A stretch of DNA of 9,032 nucleotides from an uncultured Eubacteriales bacterium (GCA_905205195.1 CAJLCS010000073.1:1-9032); one strand, 5' to 3'; numbered from the stretch's first letter, positions 1 to 6,213 are shown. Numbers and translations are program-made. Notes: generated from the letters alone by a model not told the origin.

Positions 1-589
1 CCACGCCATGACCATCACGCTGCTGCTCAACTCCGAGGGCAAGAAGATGGGCAAAACCGCCAAGGGTGCCGTGTGGCTGGATCCCAACAAGACCACGCCC
101 TTTGAATTCTACCAGTACTGGCGGAACGTGGGCGATGCCGACGTGCTCAAGTGCATCCGGATGCTGACCTTCCTGCCGCTGGAGCAGATCGACGAAATGG
201 CGACCTGGAAGGACGCCAAGCTCAACGAGGCCAAGGAAATTCTGGCTTTCGAGCTGACCAAGCTGGTCCACGGCGAGGAGGAAGCCACCAAAGCCCAGGC
301 GGCGGCCAAGGCCCTGTTTGTGGGAGGCGGCGACGACGCCAATATGCCCACCACCGAAATCGCGGCGGAGCAGCTGAAGGATGGCAAGATCGGCATTCTG
401 ACGCTGATGGTGGCCTGCAAGCTGGCGGCCTCCAACGGCGAGGCCCGGCGGCTGGTGCAGCAGGGCGGCGTGTTTGTCAATGACGAGAAGGTTCCCACGC
501 CGGACTTCATGGTGACCGAGGCCATGCTCCGGGAGGGCGTGAAGATCCGCAAGGGCAAGAAGGTCTTCCACAAGGCGGTGCTGGCTTGA
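1..589 (+). CDS. tyrS: Tyrosyl-tRNA synthetase, C-terminal part (5' end outside window)
   Basis: Class I synthetase that charges tRNA-Tyr with tyrosine in the cytoplasm. The window opens inside the gene; in-frame codons begin at position 2 and about 195 residues are visible of a protein that is usually 400-420 aa. The KMSKS-type catalytic loop appears as KMGKT (nt 44-58), followed by GAVWLD and a segment reading FYQYWRNV, both typical of bacterial TyrRS. An S4 RNA-binding domain closes the protein (roughly nt 380-580), with the ARRLVQQGGVFVND pattern that contacts the tRNA. The ATG at position 8 is an internal Met (context HAMTITLLL), not the start. The stop TGA at 587-589 overlaps the start of the next gene by 4 nt. 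The Rossmann-fold half with the HIGH motif and any upstream T-box lie outside the window. Identification is secure from the KMGKT region plus the S4 tail. Confidence 0.96.
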   Translation, partial: HAMTITLLLNSEGKKMGKTAKGAVWLDPNKTTPFEFYQYWRNVGDADVLKCIRMLTFLPLEQIDEMATWKDAKLNEAKEILAFELTKLVHGEEEATKAQAAAKALFVGGGDDANMPTTEIAAEQLKDGKIGILTLMVACKLAASNGEARRLVQQGGVFVNDEKVPTPDFMVTEAMLREGVKIRKGKKVFHKAVLA

Positions 590-1050
590 GTATCCGCCTG
601 CTGACGGCGTCGGATTACGACGCGCTGCTCACGCAGATTAAAGAGTTGGATCAGATCCACGCGGACAGCCGCCCGGATTATTTCCTGCCCCGGGAGAACC
701 CTTTTCCCCGGGACGTGTACCTGGAAAGCATCACGGCGGAGGACTATCTGATACTGGGTGCCTTCCGGGAGGACGGCGCCATGGACGGCTTTGCCATGGC
801 GGCGCTGAAGCCGGACAGCGGCCTGATCAAAGGCATGAAAACGCTGCTGCTGGACAATCTGTATGTCCGGCCGGAGGCCCGGCGGCAGGGGATTGCCGCA
901 TCACTGATGGATGCCGTGACCCGGTGGGGCCGGGAGCAGGGGGCCCAGCGGATGGATTTGCACGTCTGGGCCTTCAACGAGAAGGCGCTGGCCTTCTATC
1001 GCGCCATGGGGCTGACGCCCCAGCGCTATGTGCTGGAAAAGAAGCTATAA
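586..1050 (+). CDS. GNAT family N-acetyltransferase, translationally coupled to tyrS
   Basis: Predicted acetyl-CoA-dependent N-acetyltransferase of 154 aa, a usual length for a single GNAT domain. The acetyl-CoA pyrophosphate loop is visible as RRQGIA (residues 99-104), preceded by the beta-strand LLDNLYVRPEA; the C-terminal part has the common pattern with Asn in AFNEKALAFYRAMG (motif B). The N-terminal half contains HADSRPDYF, a pattern I associate with small clostridial GNATs of unknown substrate. The start is TTG at 586, within TTGA shared with the tyrS stop; no other start keeps the N-terminal beta-strand SIRLLTASDYD. The purine-rich AAGGCGGTG at 573-581 could act as a Shine-Dalgarno sequence, but reinitiation after tyrS is more likely. 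It should be co-transcribed with tyrS. The substrate cannot be read from the sequence: a protein N-terminus, a small amine or an amino acid are all possible. I give no gene symbol, because similarity to RimI is only at fold level. Confidence 0.9.
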   Translation: MSIRLLTASDYDALLTQIKELDQIHADSRPDYFLPRENPFPRDVYLESITAEDYLILGAFREDGAMDGFAMAALKPDSGLIKGMKTLLLDNLYVRPEARRQGIAASLMDAVTRWGREQGAQRMDLHVWAFNEKALAFYRAMGLTPQRYVLEKKL

Positions 1051-1054
1051 ATTT

Positions 1055-1087
1055 GGAGCCGCTGCAAGATGGCAGCGGCTCCGTTTT
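1055..1087. terminator. Intrinsic terminator shared by convergent tyrS-GNAT and dapA
   Basis: A perfect 11-bp GC-rich stem (1055-1065 pairing with 1072-1082, arm GGAGCCGCTGC) with a 6-nt loop lies 4 nt after the GNAT stop. On the plus strand it is followed by GTTTTG. On the minus strand it is followed by AAATTTATA, so both T-tracts are short. The dapA stop codon is at 1089-1091, immediately beyond it, so one hairpin probably ends transcription from both sides. Confidence 0.85.
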
Positions 1088-1088
1088 G

Positions 1089-1964
1089 CTATCGGCTCTT
1101 CAGGAAGGCGTGAATCTGCTGCCGGTGCTCCTCCGTCGGCGGGCAGAGGGGCAGGCGGCAGCCGCCGCAGTCCCAGCCCATGGCGGTCAGCATTTCCTTG
1201 ACGGGGATGGGGTTTACCTCGCAGAACAACAGCTCGTTGAGGGGCTGGAGGGCGGCTTGCAGCGCGGCGGCGGTATCCAGATCGCCGTCCAGCACCGCGT
1301 CCGCCATGGCGGCGACCTCTTCCGGCCGGATGTTGGAGGCGACGGAAATCACACCGGCGGCCCCCAGCGCCATGGCCGGGACCGTCAGCTCGTCGCAGCC
1401 GGTCCAGACGGCGAAGCCGTCGCCGCAGGCGGCCCGGATCCGGGTGACCTTGGTCACGTCGGAGGATGCCTCCTTGACACCGGCAATGTTGGGAATCCGG
1501 GCCAGCTGCCGGTAGACGGACACCGGAATGTCCAGCCCCGTCCGGCCGGGAACGTTGTAAACAATCACCGGAATTGACACGGCGGCGGCGATGGATGCGT
1601 AGTGGGCCACGATGCCGTCCGGCGTGGCCTTGTTGTAGTAGGGACTGACCACCAGCAGCGCATCGGCCCCGGCTTCCTCGGCGGCGCGGCTCAGGACGAC
1701 GGCATGGGCGGTGGAATTGGAGCCGGTTCCGGCAATCAGCAGCCCCCGGCCCTCCAGCGCGGCCTTTCCCCGGCGGAACAGCGTCAGCTTTTCCCGGTCG
1801 GACAGGGTGGGGGCCTCGCCGGTGGTTCCGCCCAGCACGACGGCGGAAATTCCGGCTTCCCACTGCCGCGCCAGCAGCCGGTCCAGCATGGGCAGGTTCA
1901 GATCGTCCCCCAGAAAGGGGGTGACCAGCGCGGTACACGCGCCGGTAAAAAGCGGTTTTTTCAT
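1089..1964 (-). CDS. dapA: 4-hydroxy-tetrahydrodipicolinate synthase (dihydrodipicolinate synthase)
   Basis: Condenses pyruvate with aspartate semialdehyde, the first committed step of the diaminopimelate/lysine pathway, which feeds peptidoglycan and protein synthesis; cytoplasmic TIM barrel. The predicted protein is 291 aa, the usual size. Visible active-site residues: the GGTTGE loop (45-50, with T47/T48 equivalent to E. coli T44/T45), Y110 in SPYYNKA, Y136 and R141 in YNVPGRTG, and the Schiff-base lysine K164 in AGVKEASSD; spacing to the E. coli enzyme is constant (+3). At the allosteric lysine site, E. coli H53, H56 and E84 correspond here to D56, K59 and H87, suggesting lysine insensitivity. 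The start is ATG at 1964 (MKKPLF) or the adjacent ATG at 1967. Further upstream in-frame codons (to 2045) encode a basic stretch unlike the family and precede the Shine-Dalgarno sequence. The gene stands alone, divergent from queA, with no other lysine gene in view. The C-terminus is relatively cysteine-rich (WDCGGCRLPLC). Confidence 0.97.
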   Translation of the reverse strand: MKKPLFTGACTALVTPFLGDDLNLPMLDRLLARQWEAGISAVVLGGTTGEAPTLSDREKLTLFRRGKAALEGRGLLIAGTGSNSTAHAVVLSRAAEEAGADALLVVSPYYNKATPDGIVAHYASIAAAVSIPVIVYNVPGRTGLDIPVSVYRQLARIPNIAGVKEASSDVTKVTRIRAACGDGFAVWTGCDELTVPAMALGAAGVISVASNIRPEEVAAMADAVLDGDLDTAAALQAALQPLNELLFCEVNPIPVKEMLTAMGWDCGGCRLPLCPPTEEHRQQIHAFLKSR

Positions 1965-1972
1965 CATCGGAT

Positions 1973-1978
1973 CCCTCC
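1973..1978 (-). promoter_or_regulatory. Ribosome binding site of dapA
   Basis: GGAGGG on the minus strand lies 5 nt before the ATG at 1967 and 8 nt before the ATG at 1964. It excludes the longer reading frame reaching to 2045 and slightly favours 1964. No convincing -35/-10 pair for dapA was found in the minus strand between here and queA. Confidence 0.8.
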
Positions 1979-2013
1979 GCCCCAGTCTATGACGGCGAGG
2001 GCGGTTTTGCTTG

Positions 2014-2042
2014 TTGCAAAAAAGCGGGGAATGTGGTATCAT
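2014..2042 (+). promoter_or_regulatory. Sigma-A type promoter of the queA-tgt operon
   Basis: TTGCAA (2014-2019) and TATCAT (2037-2042) are separated by 17 nt, with an extended -10 TG at 2034-2035. Transcription would start near 2049, giving a leader of about 38 nt before the queA TTG. The elements are read directly; activity is inferred. Confidence 0.75.
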
Positions 2043-2072
2043 CATGCTGTGATTCTATTTCTTTTGGAATAT

Positions 2073-2080
2073 GGGGAGGA
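2073..2080 (+). promoter_or_regulatory. Ribosome binding site that fixes the queA TTG start
   Basis: GGGGAGGA lies 6 nt before TTG at 2087. An upstream in-frame GTG at 2033 sits inside the promoter region and has no ribosome binding site, so it is rejected. Confidence 0.85.
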
Positions 2081-2086
2081 TTTGGT

Positions 2087-3142
2087 TTGAAAACCCATGA
2101 TTTTTGGTATGATCTGCCGGAGGAACTGATTGCCCAGACGCCGCTGGAGCAGCGGGACGCGTCCCGGTTGCTGGCCGTCAACACCGTGACGGGGGCACTG
2201 GAGCACCGGCATTTTTCGGATATTGCGGATTACCTGAACCCGGGGGACTGTCTTGTGATGAACGATTCCCGGGTCCTGCCGGCCAGGCTGATGGGCCATC
2301 GGCCCTCCGGCGGCGCCATCGAGGTACTGCTGCTGCGGGATCTGGGGGACAAGCGCTGGGAATGCCTGTGTAAGCCCGGCAAAAAAATGCAGGTGGGCCA
2401 CACCGTGTCCTTCGGCGACGGAGAGCTGACCGGCGTTGTCCGGGAGGTCACTGAGGACGGCAACCGGATCATCGAATTTCGGTACGACGGCATTTTCCTG
2501 GAGGTGCTGGAACGTCTGGGGCGGATGCCGCTGCCGCCCTACATCAAGGCGGAGCTTCAGGATCAGGAGCGATATCAGACCGTCTATTCCCGGGAGGTGG
2601 GCTCCGCGGCGGCACCCACGGCGGGACTGCATTTTACGAGGGAGCTGCTGGAGAAAATCCGGGCCAAGGGCGTGAAAGAGGCCTTTGTGACGCTTCATGT
2701 GGGCCTTGGCACCTTCCGCCCCGTGAAGGCGGAGGACATTGCCGAGCATCATATGCACAGCGAGCTGTGCATGATGAATGAGGAGACGGCCCGGGTCCTC
2801 AACGAAACCCGCCGCAGCGGCGGCCGGATCGTCTGCGTGGGCACCACCTCCTGTCGGACGCTGGAATCTCTGGTCCGGGAGGACGGCACCTTTGAAGCCG
2901 CCAGCCGCTGGACGGATATCTTCATCTATCCCGGCTACCGGTTCCGGGCCATGGACGCGCTGATTACCAACTTCCACCTGCCGGAGAGCACGCTGGTGAT
3001 GCTGGTGTCCGCTTTCTCCAGCCGGGAGATCGTGCTGAACGCCTACAACACCGCCGTGAAGGAGAAATACCGGTTCTTCTCTTTCGGCGACGCCTGTTAC
3101 TTTGGAACCAATGTTCCGGTTAAGGAGTATGGCCATGTTTAA
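2087..3142 (+). CDS. queA: S-adenosylmethionine:tRNA ribosyltransferase-isomerase (QueA)
   Basis: Transfers and isomerises the ribosyl moiety of S-adenosylmethionine onto preQ1-modified tRNA, forming epoxyqueuosine at wobble position 34 of GUN-anticodon tRNAs (Tyr, His, Asn, Asp). The protein is 351 aa from the TTG start, close to the family's usual 340-350. Signature segments: N-terminal DFWYDLPEELIAQTPLEQRD (residues 5-24), MNDSRVLPARL, GSAAAPTAGLHFT (172-184), VGLGTFRPV (205-213) followed by a HHMHSE segment, GTTSCRTLES, and TNFHLPEST (294-302). The TTG start gives the expected beginning of the protein and is preceded by a strong Shine-Dalgarno sequence. The 3' end overlaps tgt by 8 nt, so the two are co-translated from the 2014-2042 promoter. 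QueA acts after Tgt on the same tRNA, which explains the pairing. No queC, queD, queE, queF or queG/queH gene is in the window. Confidence 0.97.
   Translation: MKTHDFWYDLPEELIAQTPLEQRDASRLLAVNTVTGALEHRHFSDIADYLNPGDCLVMNDSRVLPARLMGHRPSGGAIEVLLLRDLGDKRWECLCKPGKKMQVGHTVSFGDGELTGVVREVTEDGNRIIEFRYDGIFLEVLERLGRMPLPPYIKAELQDQERYQTVYSREVGSAAAPTAGLHFTRELLEKIRAKGVKEAFVTLHVGLGTFRPVKAEDIAEHHMHSELCMMNEETARVLNETRRSGGRIVCVGTTSCRTLESLVREDGTFEAASRWTDIFIYPGYRFRAMDALITNFHLPESTLVMLVSAFSSREIVLNAYNTAVKEKYRFFSFGDACYFGTNVPVKEYGHV
3122..3127 (+). promoter_or_regulatory. Ribosome binding site that fixes the tgt start
   Basis: AAGGAG lies inside the end of queA, 7 nt before ATG 3135. The alternative ATG at 3129 would leave only 1 nt of spacing and the ATG at 3102 lies upstream of the site, so both are rejected. 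Confidence 0.85.
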
Positions 3143-4265
3143 GCTGCTGAAAACCGAGGGCACGGCCCGGCGGGGAGAATTCAACTGCGCCCACGGCACC
3201 GTCCAGACGCCGGTGTTTATGAATGTGGGCACTCAGGGCGCCATCAAGGGTGCGCTGAGCGCGGCGGATCTGGAGCAGATCGGCTGCCAGGTGGAGTTGT
3301 CCAATACCTACCACCTCCATCTGCGTCCCACCGACGAGGTGGTCCGGAAAATGGGCGGCCTTCATAAGTTTATGACGTGGAATAAGCCGATTCTTACGGA
3401 TTCCGGCGGATTTCAGGTGTTTTCTCTGGCGGCCCTCCGGAAAATCAAGGAGGAAGGCGTCTATTTTTCCTCCCACATCGACGGCCACCGGATTTTTATG
3501 GGGCCGGAGGAAAGTATGCGGATCCAGTCCAATCTCGGCTCGGATATGTGCATGGCCTTTGACGAGTGCATCGAAAACCCGGCGCCGAAGGACTACGTCA
3601 AGCAGAGCGTGGACCGCACTTACCGCTGGCTGGTGCGCTGCAAGGCGGAAAACGCCCGGCTGAACAGTCTGCCGGACACGATCAATCCGCAGCAGATGCT
3701 CTGGGGCATCAATCAGGGCGGTACCTATGCGGACCTGCGGATCGAGCATATGAAAAAAATTGCCGATCTGGATCTGCCGGGCTACGCCATCGGCGGTTTG
3801 GCCGTGGGGGAAACCACGGAGGAAATGTACGACCTGATCGAGGCCGTGGAGCCGTATATGCCTAAGGACCGGACCCGCTACCTGATGGGCGTGGGTACCC
3901 CCAGCAACATCATCGAGGCGGTGGCCCGGGGCGTGGACTTCTTTGACTGCGTCATGCCCGCCCGGAATGCCCGCCATGCCCGGCTGTTTACCTGGGAAGG
4001 GGCCATCAATCTGAAAAACGCCAAATACCAGCTGGACGAGCAGCCTGTTGACCCGCAGTGCGACTGCCCGGTCTGCCGCCGGTACAGCCGGGCTTACCTG
4101 CGGCACCTGTTTGTGGCGGAGGAAATGCTGGCCATGCGGCTGAGCGTGATGCACAATCTGTATTTCTACAACAAGTTGATGGAAAAAATCCGGCAGGCAC
4201 TGGACGAAGGCCGGTTTGAAGACTTCCGTCGTGAATATTCTGTGAAATTAGGCCGCAGAATCTAA
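3135..4265 (+). CDS. tgt: tRNA-guanine transglycosylase (Tgt)
   Basis: Exchanges guanine 34 of tRNA Tyr/His/Asn/Asp for the queuosine precursor preQ1; a cytoplasmic TIM-barrel enzyme. The protein is 376 aa, normal for bacterial Tgt. Key residues: general base D89 in TDSGGFQVFSL, nucleophile D271 in DFFDCVMPARNARH, and the zinc site C309-x-C311-x2-C314 with H340, whose spacing equals that of the Zymomonas enzyme (318/320/323/349). V224 in IGGLAVGE matches the valine associated with preQ1 rather than queuine use, consistent with queA next door. The conserved GI-QGG loop reads GINQGG; I recall Val or Ile as commoner at that place, so this may be a lineage variant. The start at ATG 3135 overlaps queA by 8 nt, indicating coupling. 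No terminator is seen after the stop, so read-through into yajC is possible. Confidence 0.97.
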   Translation: MFKLLKTEGTARRGEFNCAHGTVQTPVFMNVGTQGAIKGALSAADLEQIGCQVELSNTYHLHLRPTDEVVRKMGGLHKFMTWNKPILTDSGGFQVFSLAALRKIKEEGVYFSSHIDGHRIFMGPEESMRIQSNLGSDMCMAFDECIENPAPKDYVKQSVDRTYRWLVRCKAENARLNSLPDTINPQQMLWGINQGGTYADLRIEHMKKIADLDLPGYAIGGLAVGETTEEMYDLIEAVEPYMPKDRTRYLMGVGTPSNIIEAVARGVDFFDCVMPARNARHARLFTWEGAINLKNAKYQLDEQPVDPQCDCPVCRRYSRAYLRHLFVAEEMLAMRLSVMHNLYFYNKLMEKIRQALDEGRFEDFRREYSVKLGRRI

Positions 4266-4272
4266 AAGAGTC

Positions 4273-4300
4273 TTGCATTTTGCCTGATCAATGTTATAAT
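4273..4300 (+). promoter_or_regulatory. Promoter of yajC between tgt and yajC
   Basis: TTGCAT (4273-4278) and a perfect TATAAT (4295-4300) are 16 nt apart, with an extended -10 TG at 4292-4293. The predicted start of transcription is near 4307. It begins 8 nt after the tgt stop, so yajC can be expressed without queA-tgt. Confidence 0.8.
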
Positions 4301-4331
4301 ACTTTTATCTGATAAAAAGGAGCGTTTTCTT

Positions 4332-4721
4332 ATGATTTCATTTCTGACCTCCGGCACCACCTCTGCCACCGGCAGCATGATGCCCACCCTGGTTATGATC
4401 GTCCTGATGGTTGCGATCTTCTACTTTATGCTGATCCGTCCCGAAAACAAGCGGAAGAAGGAAGCGGAGCAGCTGCGTGCCTCCATTAAGACCGGCGATA
4501 AGATCACCACCATCGGCGGCATCACCGGCACCGTGGTCAACGTGAAGGACGACAAGCTGGTCATCGAGTCCGGCGCGGATCAGGTCCGCATCGAGCTGTG
4601 CAAGTGGGCCGTTTCCACCAACGAAACCGCCGCTGCCGCCGCCAAGGAAGAGGCCAAGAAGGCCCAGGAAGCCAAGGCCAAGGCCAAGGCCGCCAAGAAA
4701 GCCGAAAAGGCCGGAAAGTAA
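4332..4721 (+). CDS. yajC: Preprotein translocase subunit YajC
   Basis: Small inner-membrane protein that associates with SecDF and the SecYEG translocon. The 129-aa product has a short outside segment, one membrane helix (about residues 16-35, ending in FYFMLIRP), the basic stretch ENKRKKE directly after it, and the conserved cytoplasmic core GDKITTIGGITGTVVNV (from about residue 55). The last 30 or so residues are an Ala/Lys/Glu-rich low-complexity tail, longer than in the 110-aa E. coli protein and probably helical or disordered. An AAGGAG (4317-4322) lies 9 nt before the ATG. The queA-tgt-yajC order is the familiar bacterial one, but secD and secF, which commonly follow, are absent here: a terminator and a GNAT gene come next. 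Confidence 0.95.
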   Translation: MISFLTSGTTSATGSMMPTLVMIVLMVAIFYFMLIRPENKRKKEAEQLRASIKTGDKITTIGGITGTVVNVKDDKLVIESGADQVRIELCKWAVSTNETAAAAAKEEAKKAQEAKAKAKAAKKAEKAGK

Positions 4722-4730
4722 GATTGCTGA

Positions 4731-4762
4731 AAAATCCGCTCTGGACACAGAGCGGATTTTTT
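4731..4762 (+). terminator. Intrinsic terminator after yajC
   Basis: AAAATCCGCTCT (4731-4742) pairs perfectly with 4749-4760 around a 6-nt loop; the GC-rich core is 8 bp (4735-4742 with 4749-4756), followed by six T (4757-4762). It starts 10 nt after the yajC stop and ends only 18 nt before the next start codon, so it also controls how much transcript reaches the downstream GNAT gene. Confidence 0.88.
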
Positions 4763-4780
4763 GCGGAAAAGGAGAAAACC

Positions 4781-5275
4781 ATGTTGACACTGACGCTTTA
4801 CGACGGAAACGAGGCGGAAATGCTTCCGCTGATCGTCGGATTCTGGCTGGCCCACAACGGCGAGCACCAGACGGCGGAGGAATCCCGGGCGGACCTGCAG
4901 GCCTGGACCGGGCCGGGCCACCGGCTTTACGCCATCCGGCAGGACGGTGCCCCGGTAGGGCTGGTCCATCTGGGCAGCCGGGGCGGGGAAATCGACTGGC
5001 TGGAGGACTTATTTGTCCTGCCGGAGTTCCAGAACCGGGGCATCGGCACCTGGGCCGTCCATGCGGCGGAGGAGCTGGTGAAAGCCTATTCACCCTCCAT
5101 GTATCTGGAAGCGGCGGCCCGGAACGAGGCGGCCATCCGGCTGTACCGGCGTCTGGGCTACGACTGCCTGAACACCGTGACCCTCCGCCGGGATTTCCCG
5201 GGGTATGACTATGAGGTGGTCCGGACGGAATCCCTGTACGGCGCGCCCTTTGAGATCCGGCGGAGCCGGAATTAG
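4781..5275 (+). CDS. GNAT family N-acetyltransferase
   Basis: Predicted acetyl-CoA-dependent acetyltransferase of 164 aa. The acetyl-CoA binding loop is QNRGIG (residues 84-89), preceded by the acidic strand DWLEDLFVLPEF; the C-terminal part has the usual AAARNEAAIRLYRRLGY pattern (motif B). The layout, with E and D residues before the QxRGxG loop, resembles small-molecule acetyltransferases such as the aminoglycoside 6'-type, but this does not establish a substrate and I do not call resistance. ATG 4781 has AAGGAG 6 nt upstream (4769-4774) and fits the fold; the same frame runs further upstream through the terminator and, out of frame, through yajC, which is rejected. No promoter fits in the 18 nt between the yajC terminator and the start codon, so expression probably comes from read-through. 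The stop (5273-5275) overlaps the convergent glycosyltransferase stop. Confidence 0.9.
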   Translation: MLTLTLYDGNEAEMLPLIVGFWLAHNGEHQTAEESRADLQAWTGPGHRLYAIRQDGAPVGLVHLGSRGGEIDWLEDLFVLPEFQNRGIGTWAVHAAEELVKAYSPSMYLEAAARNEAAIRLYRRLGYDCLNTVTLRRDFPGYDYEVVRTESLYGAPFEIRRSRN

Positions 5276-6213
5276 TCCTTCTTCGGGGCACCCAGCACTT
5301 CCTTGGCGATGTAGATGGGGCGGTTTTTGCTCTGCTCGAAGGTCCGGCCTACATATTCGCCGATGATGCCGATGCAGAACAGCTCCATGCTGCCGAAAAA
5401 CAGAATCAGCACGATGATGGTGGCGTAGCCCGGCACGTTGATGCCGGCAATCAGCTTCTGCAGCACCACCACAATCAGGTAAATCACCGCCGCCAGGCCG
5501 GACAGGCCGCCCAGATAGGTGGCCAGCCGCAGGGGCGCGGTAGAGTAACCGATGATACCGTCGATGGCGTAGTTCATCAGCTTCCGGAAGTTCCATTTGG
5601 TGGTACCGGCGGCCCGCTCGCAGGCGGTGTAGGGAATAAAGCAGGTATTGTAGCCCACCCACGCGAAAATGCCCTTGCTGAACCGGTGGTACTCGCCCAG
5701 ATTCAGAATGCTCTCGGCCACGCACCGCCGGAAGGTGCGGAAATCGCTGGCGTCGGCTTTCAGCTTCACGTTGCTGAGCCGGTTGATGACGGAGTAGAAG
5801 CTCTTTTTGAAGAAGGAAAGCACCTTTCCTTCCCCCCGGCGATCCTGATAGGCGGCCACCACGTCATACTCCGGATGCTCGTCCAGAATGTTCACCATGT
5901 CCCGGACGATCTCCGGCCGCTGCTGCAAATCCGCGTCGATCAGGCAGAGATACTCGCCGGATGCGTAGGACAGTCCGGCGTAAAGCCCGGCCTCTTTGCC
6001 GAAGTTCCGGGAGAAGGAAACCACCTTCATGGGGCATTTCCCGGCCCGGTAGAGCCTGCGAAGCTCCGCCATGGTGCCGTCCCGGCTGCCGTCGTCCACA
6101 AATACCAGCTCATAGTCGTAGCCGCAGCCCTCGAAAGCGGCCATGGCTGCCGCCTGAAAGGCCGCCACATTTTCCGCTTCGTTGTAGCAGGGGACAATCA
6201 TTGATAATTTCAT
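5272..6213 (-). CDS. GT2 family glycosyltransferase, GtrB / polyprenyl-phosphate type
   Basis: Predicted to transfer a sugar from a nucleotide donor to a polyprenyl (undecaprenyl) phosphate at the cytoplasmic face of the membrane, giving a lipid-linked sugar for envelope or polymer modification. The 313-aa protein opens with the GT-A fold start SMIVPCYNEAENV (residues 4-16), then FVDDGSRDGT (38-47), SFSRNFGKEAGLYAGL (66-81), the DxD metal/nucleotide motif DADLQ (93-97), DFRTFRR (157-163), KGIFAWVG (180-187) and RAAGTTKW (200-207). Two membrane helices close it (about 231-251 and 263-285), as in GtrB, CsbB and YkcC-type enzymes. ATG 6213 is chosen because AAAGGAAGG (6221-6229, minus strand) lies 7 nt upstream and the family motif begins at once; the reading frame continues upstream to 6411, across its own promoter, and is rejected. 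No GtrA-type flippase or sugar-transferring partner is nearby, so donor sugar and target are unknown. Confidence 0.93.
   Translation of the reverse strand: MKLSMIVPCYNEAENVAAFQAAAMAAFEGCGYDYELVFVDDGSRDGTMAELRRLYRAGKCPMKVVSFSRNFGKEAGLYAGLSYASGEYLCLIDADLQQRPEIVRDMVNILDEHPEYDVVAAYQDRRGEGKVLSFFKKSFYSVINRLSNVKLKADASDFRTFRRCVAESILNLGEYHRFSKGIFAWVGYNTCFIPYTACERAAGTTKWNFRKLMNYAIDGIIGYSTAPLRLATYLGGLSGLAAVIYLIVVVLQKLIAGINVPGYATIIVLILFFGSMELFCIGIIGEYVGRTFEQSKNRPIYIAKEVLGAPKKD

Noticed and set aside
1045..1938. 297-codon minus-strand frame inside dapA in another phase
   Set aside because: Arg/Gly/Pro-rich composition typical of an out-of-phase reading of dapA; the true dapA frame has all catalytic motifs.
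1965..2045. N-terminal extension of DapA to an ATG at 2045
   Set aside because: The extra residues are basic and unlike the family, and the Shine-Dalgarno sequence at 1973-1978 lies inside them and serves the ATG at 1964 or 1967.
2042..4154. Long minus-strand open frames (396 and 344 codons) opposite queA and tgt
   Set aside because: They lie opposite secure queA and tgt genes and show no family motif; such frames are a by-product of codon use in GC-rich DNA.
4598..4780. N-terminal extension of the second GNAT gene through the yajC terminator
   Set aside because: This is yajC read in another frame followed by the terminator hairpin; the GNAT fold begins at 4781 with its own ribosome binding site.
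4781..5275. Calling this GNAT an aminoglycoside resistance gene
   Set aside because: Only general GNAT motifs and a loose resemblance are visible; nothing in the sequence fixes an aminoglycoside substrate and there is no mobile context.
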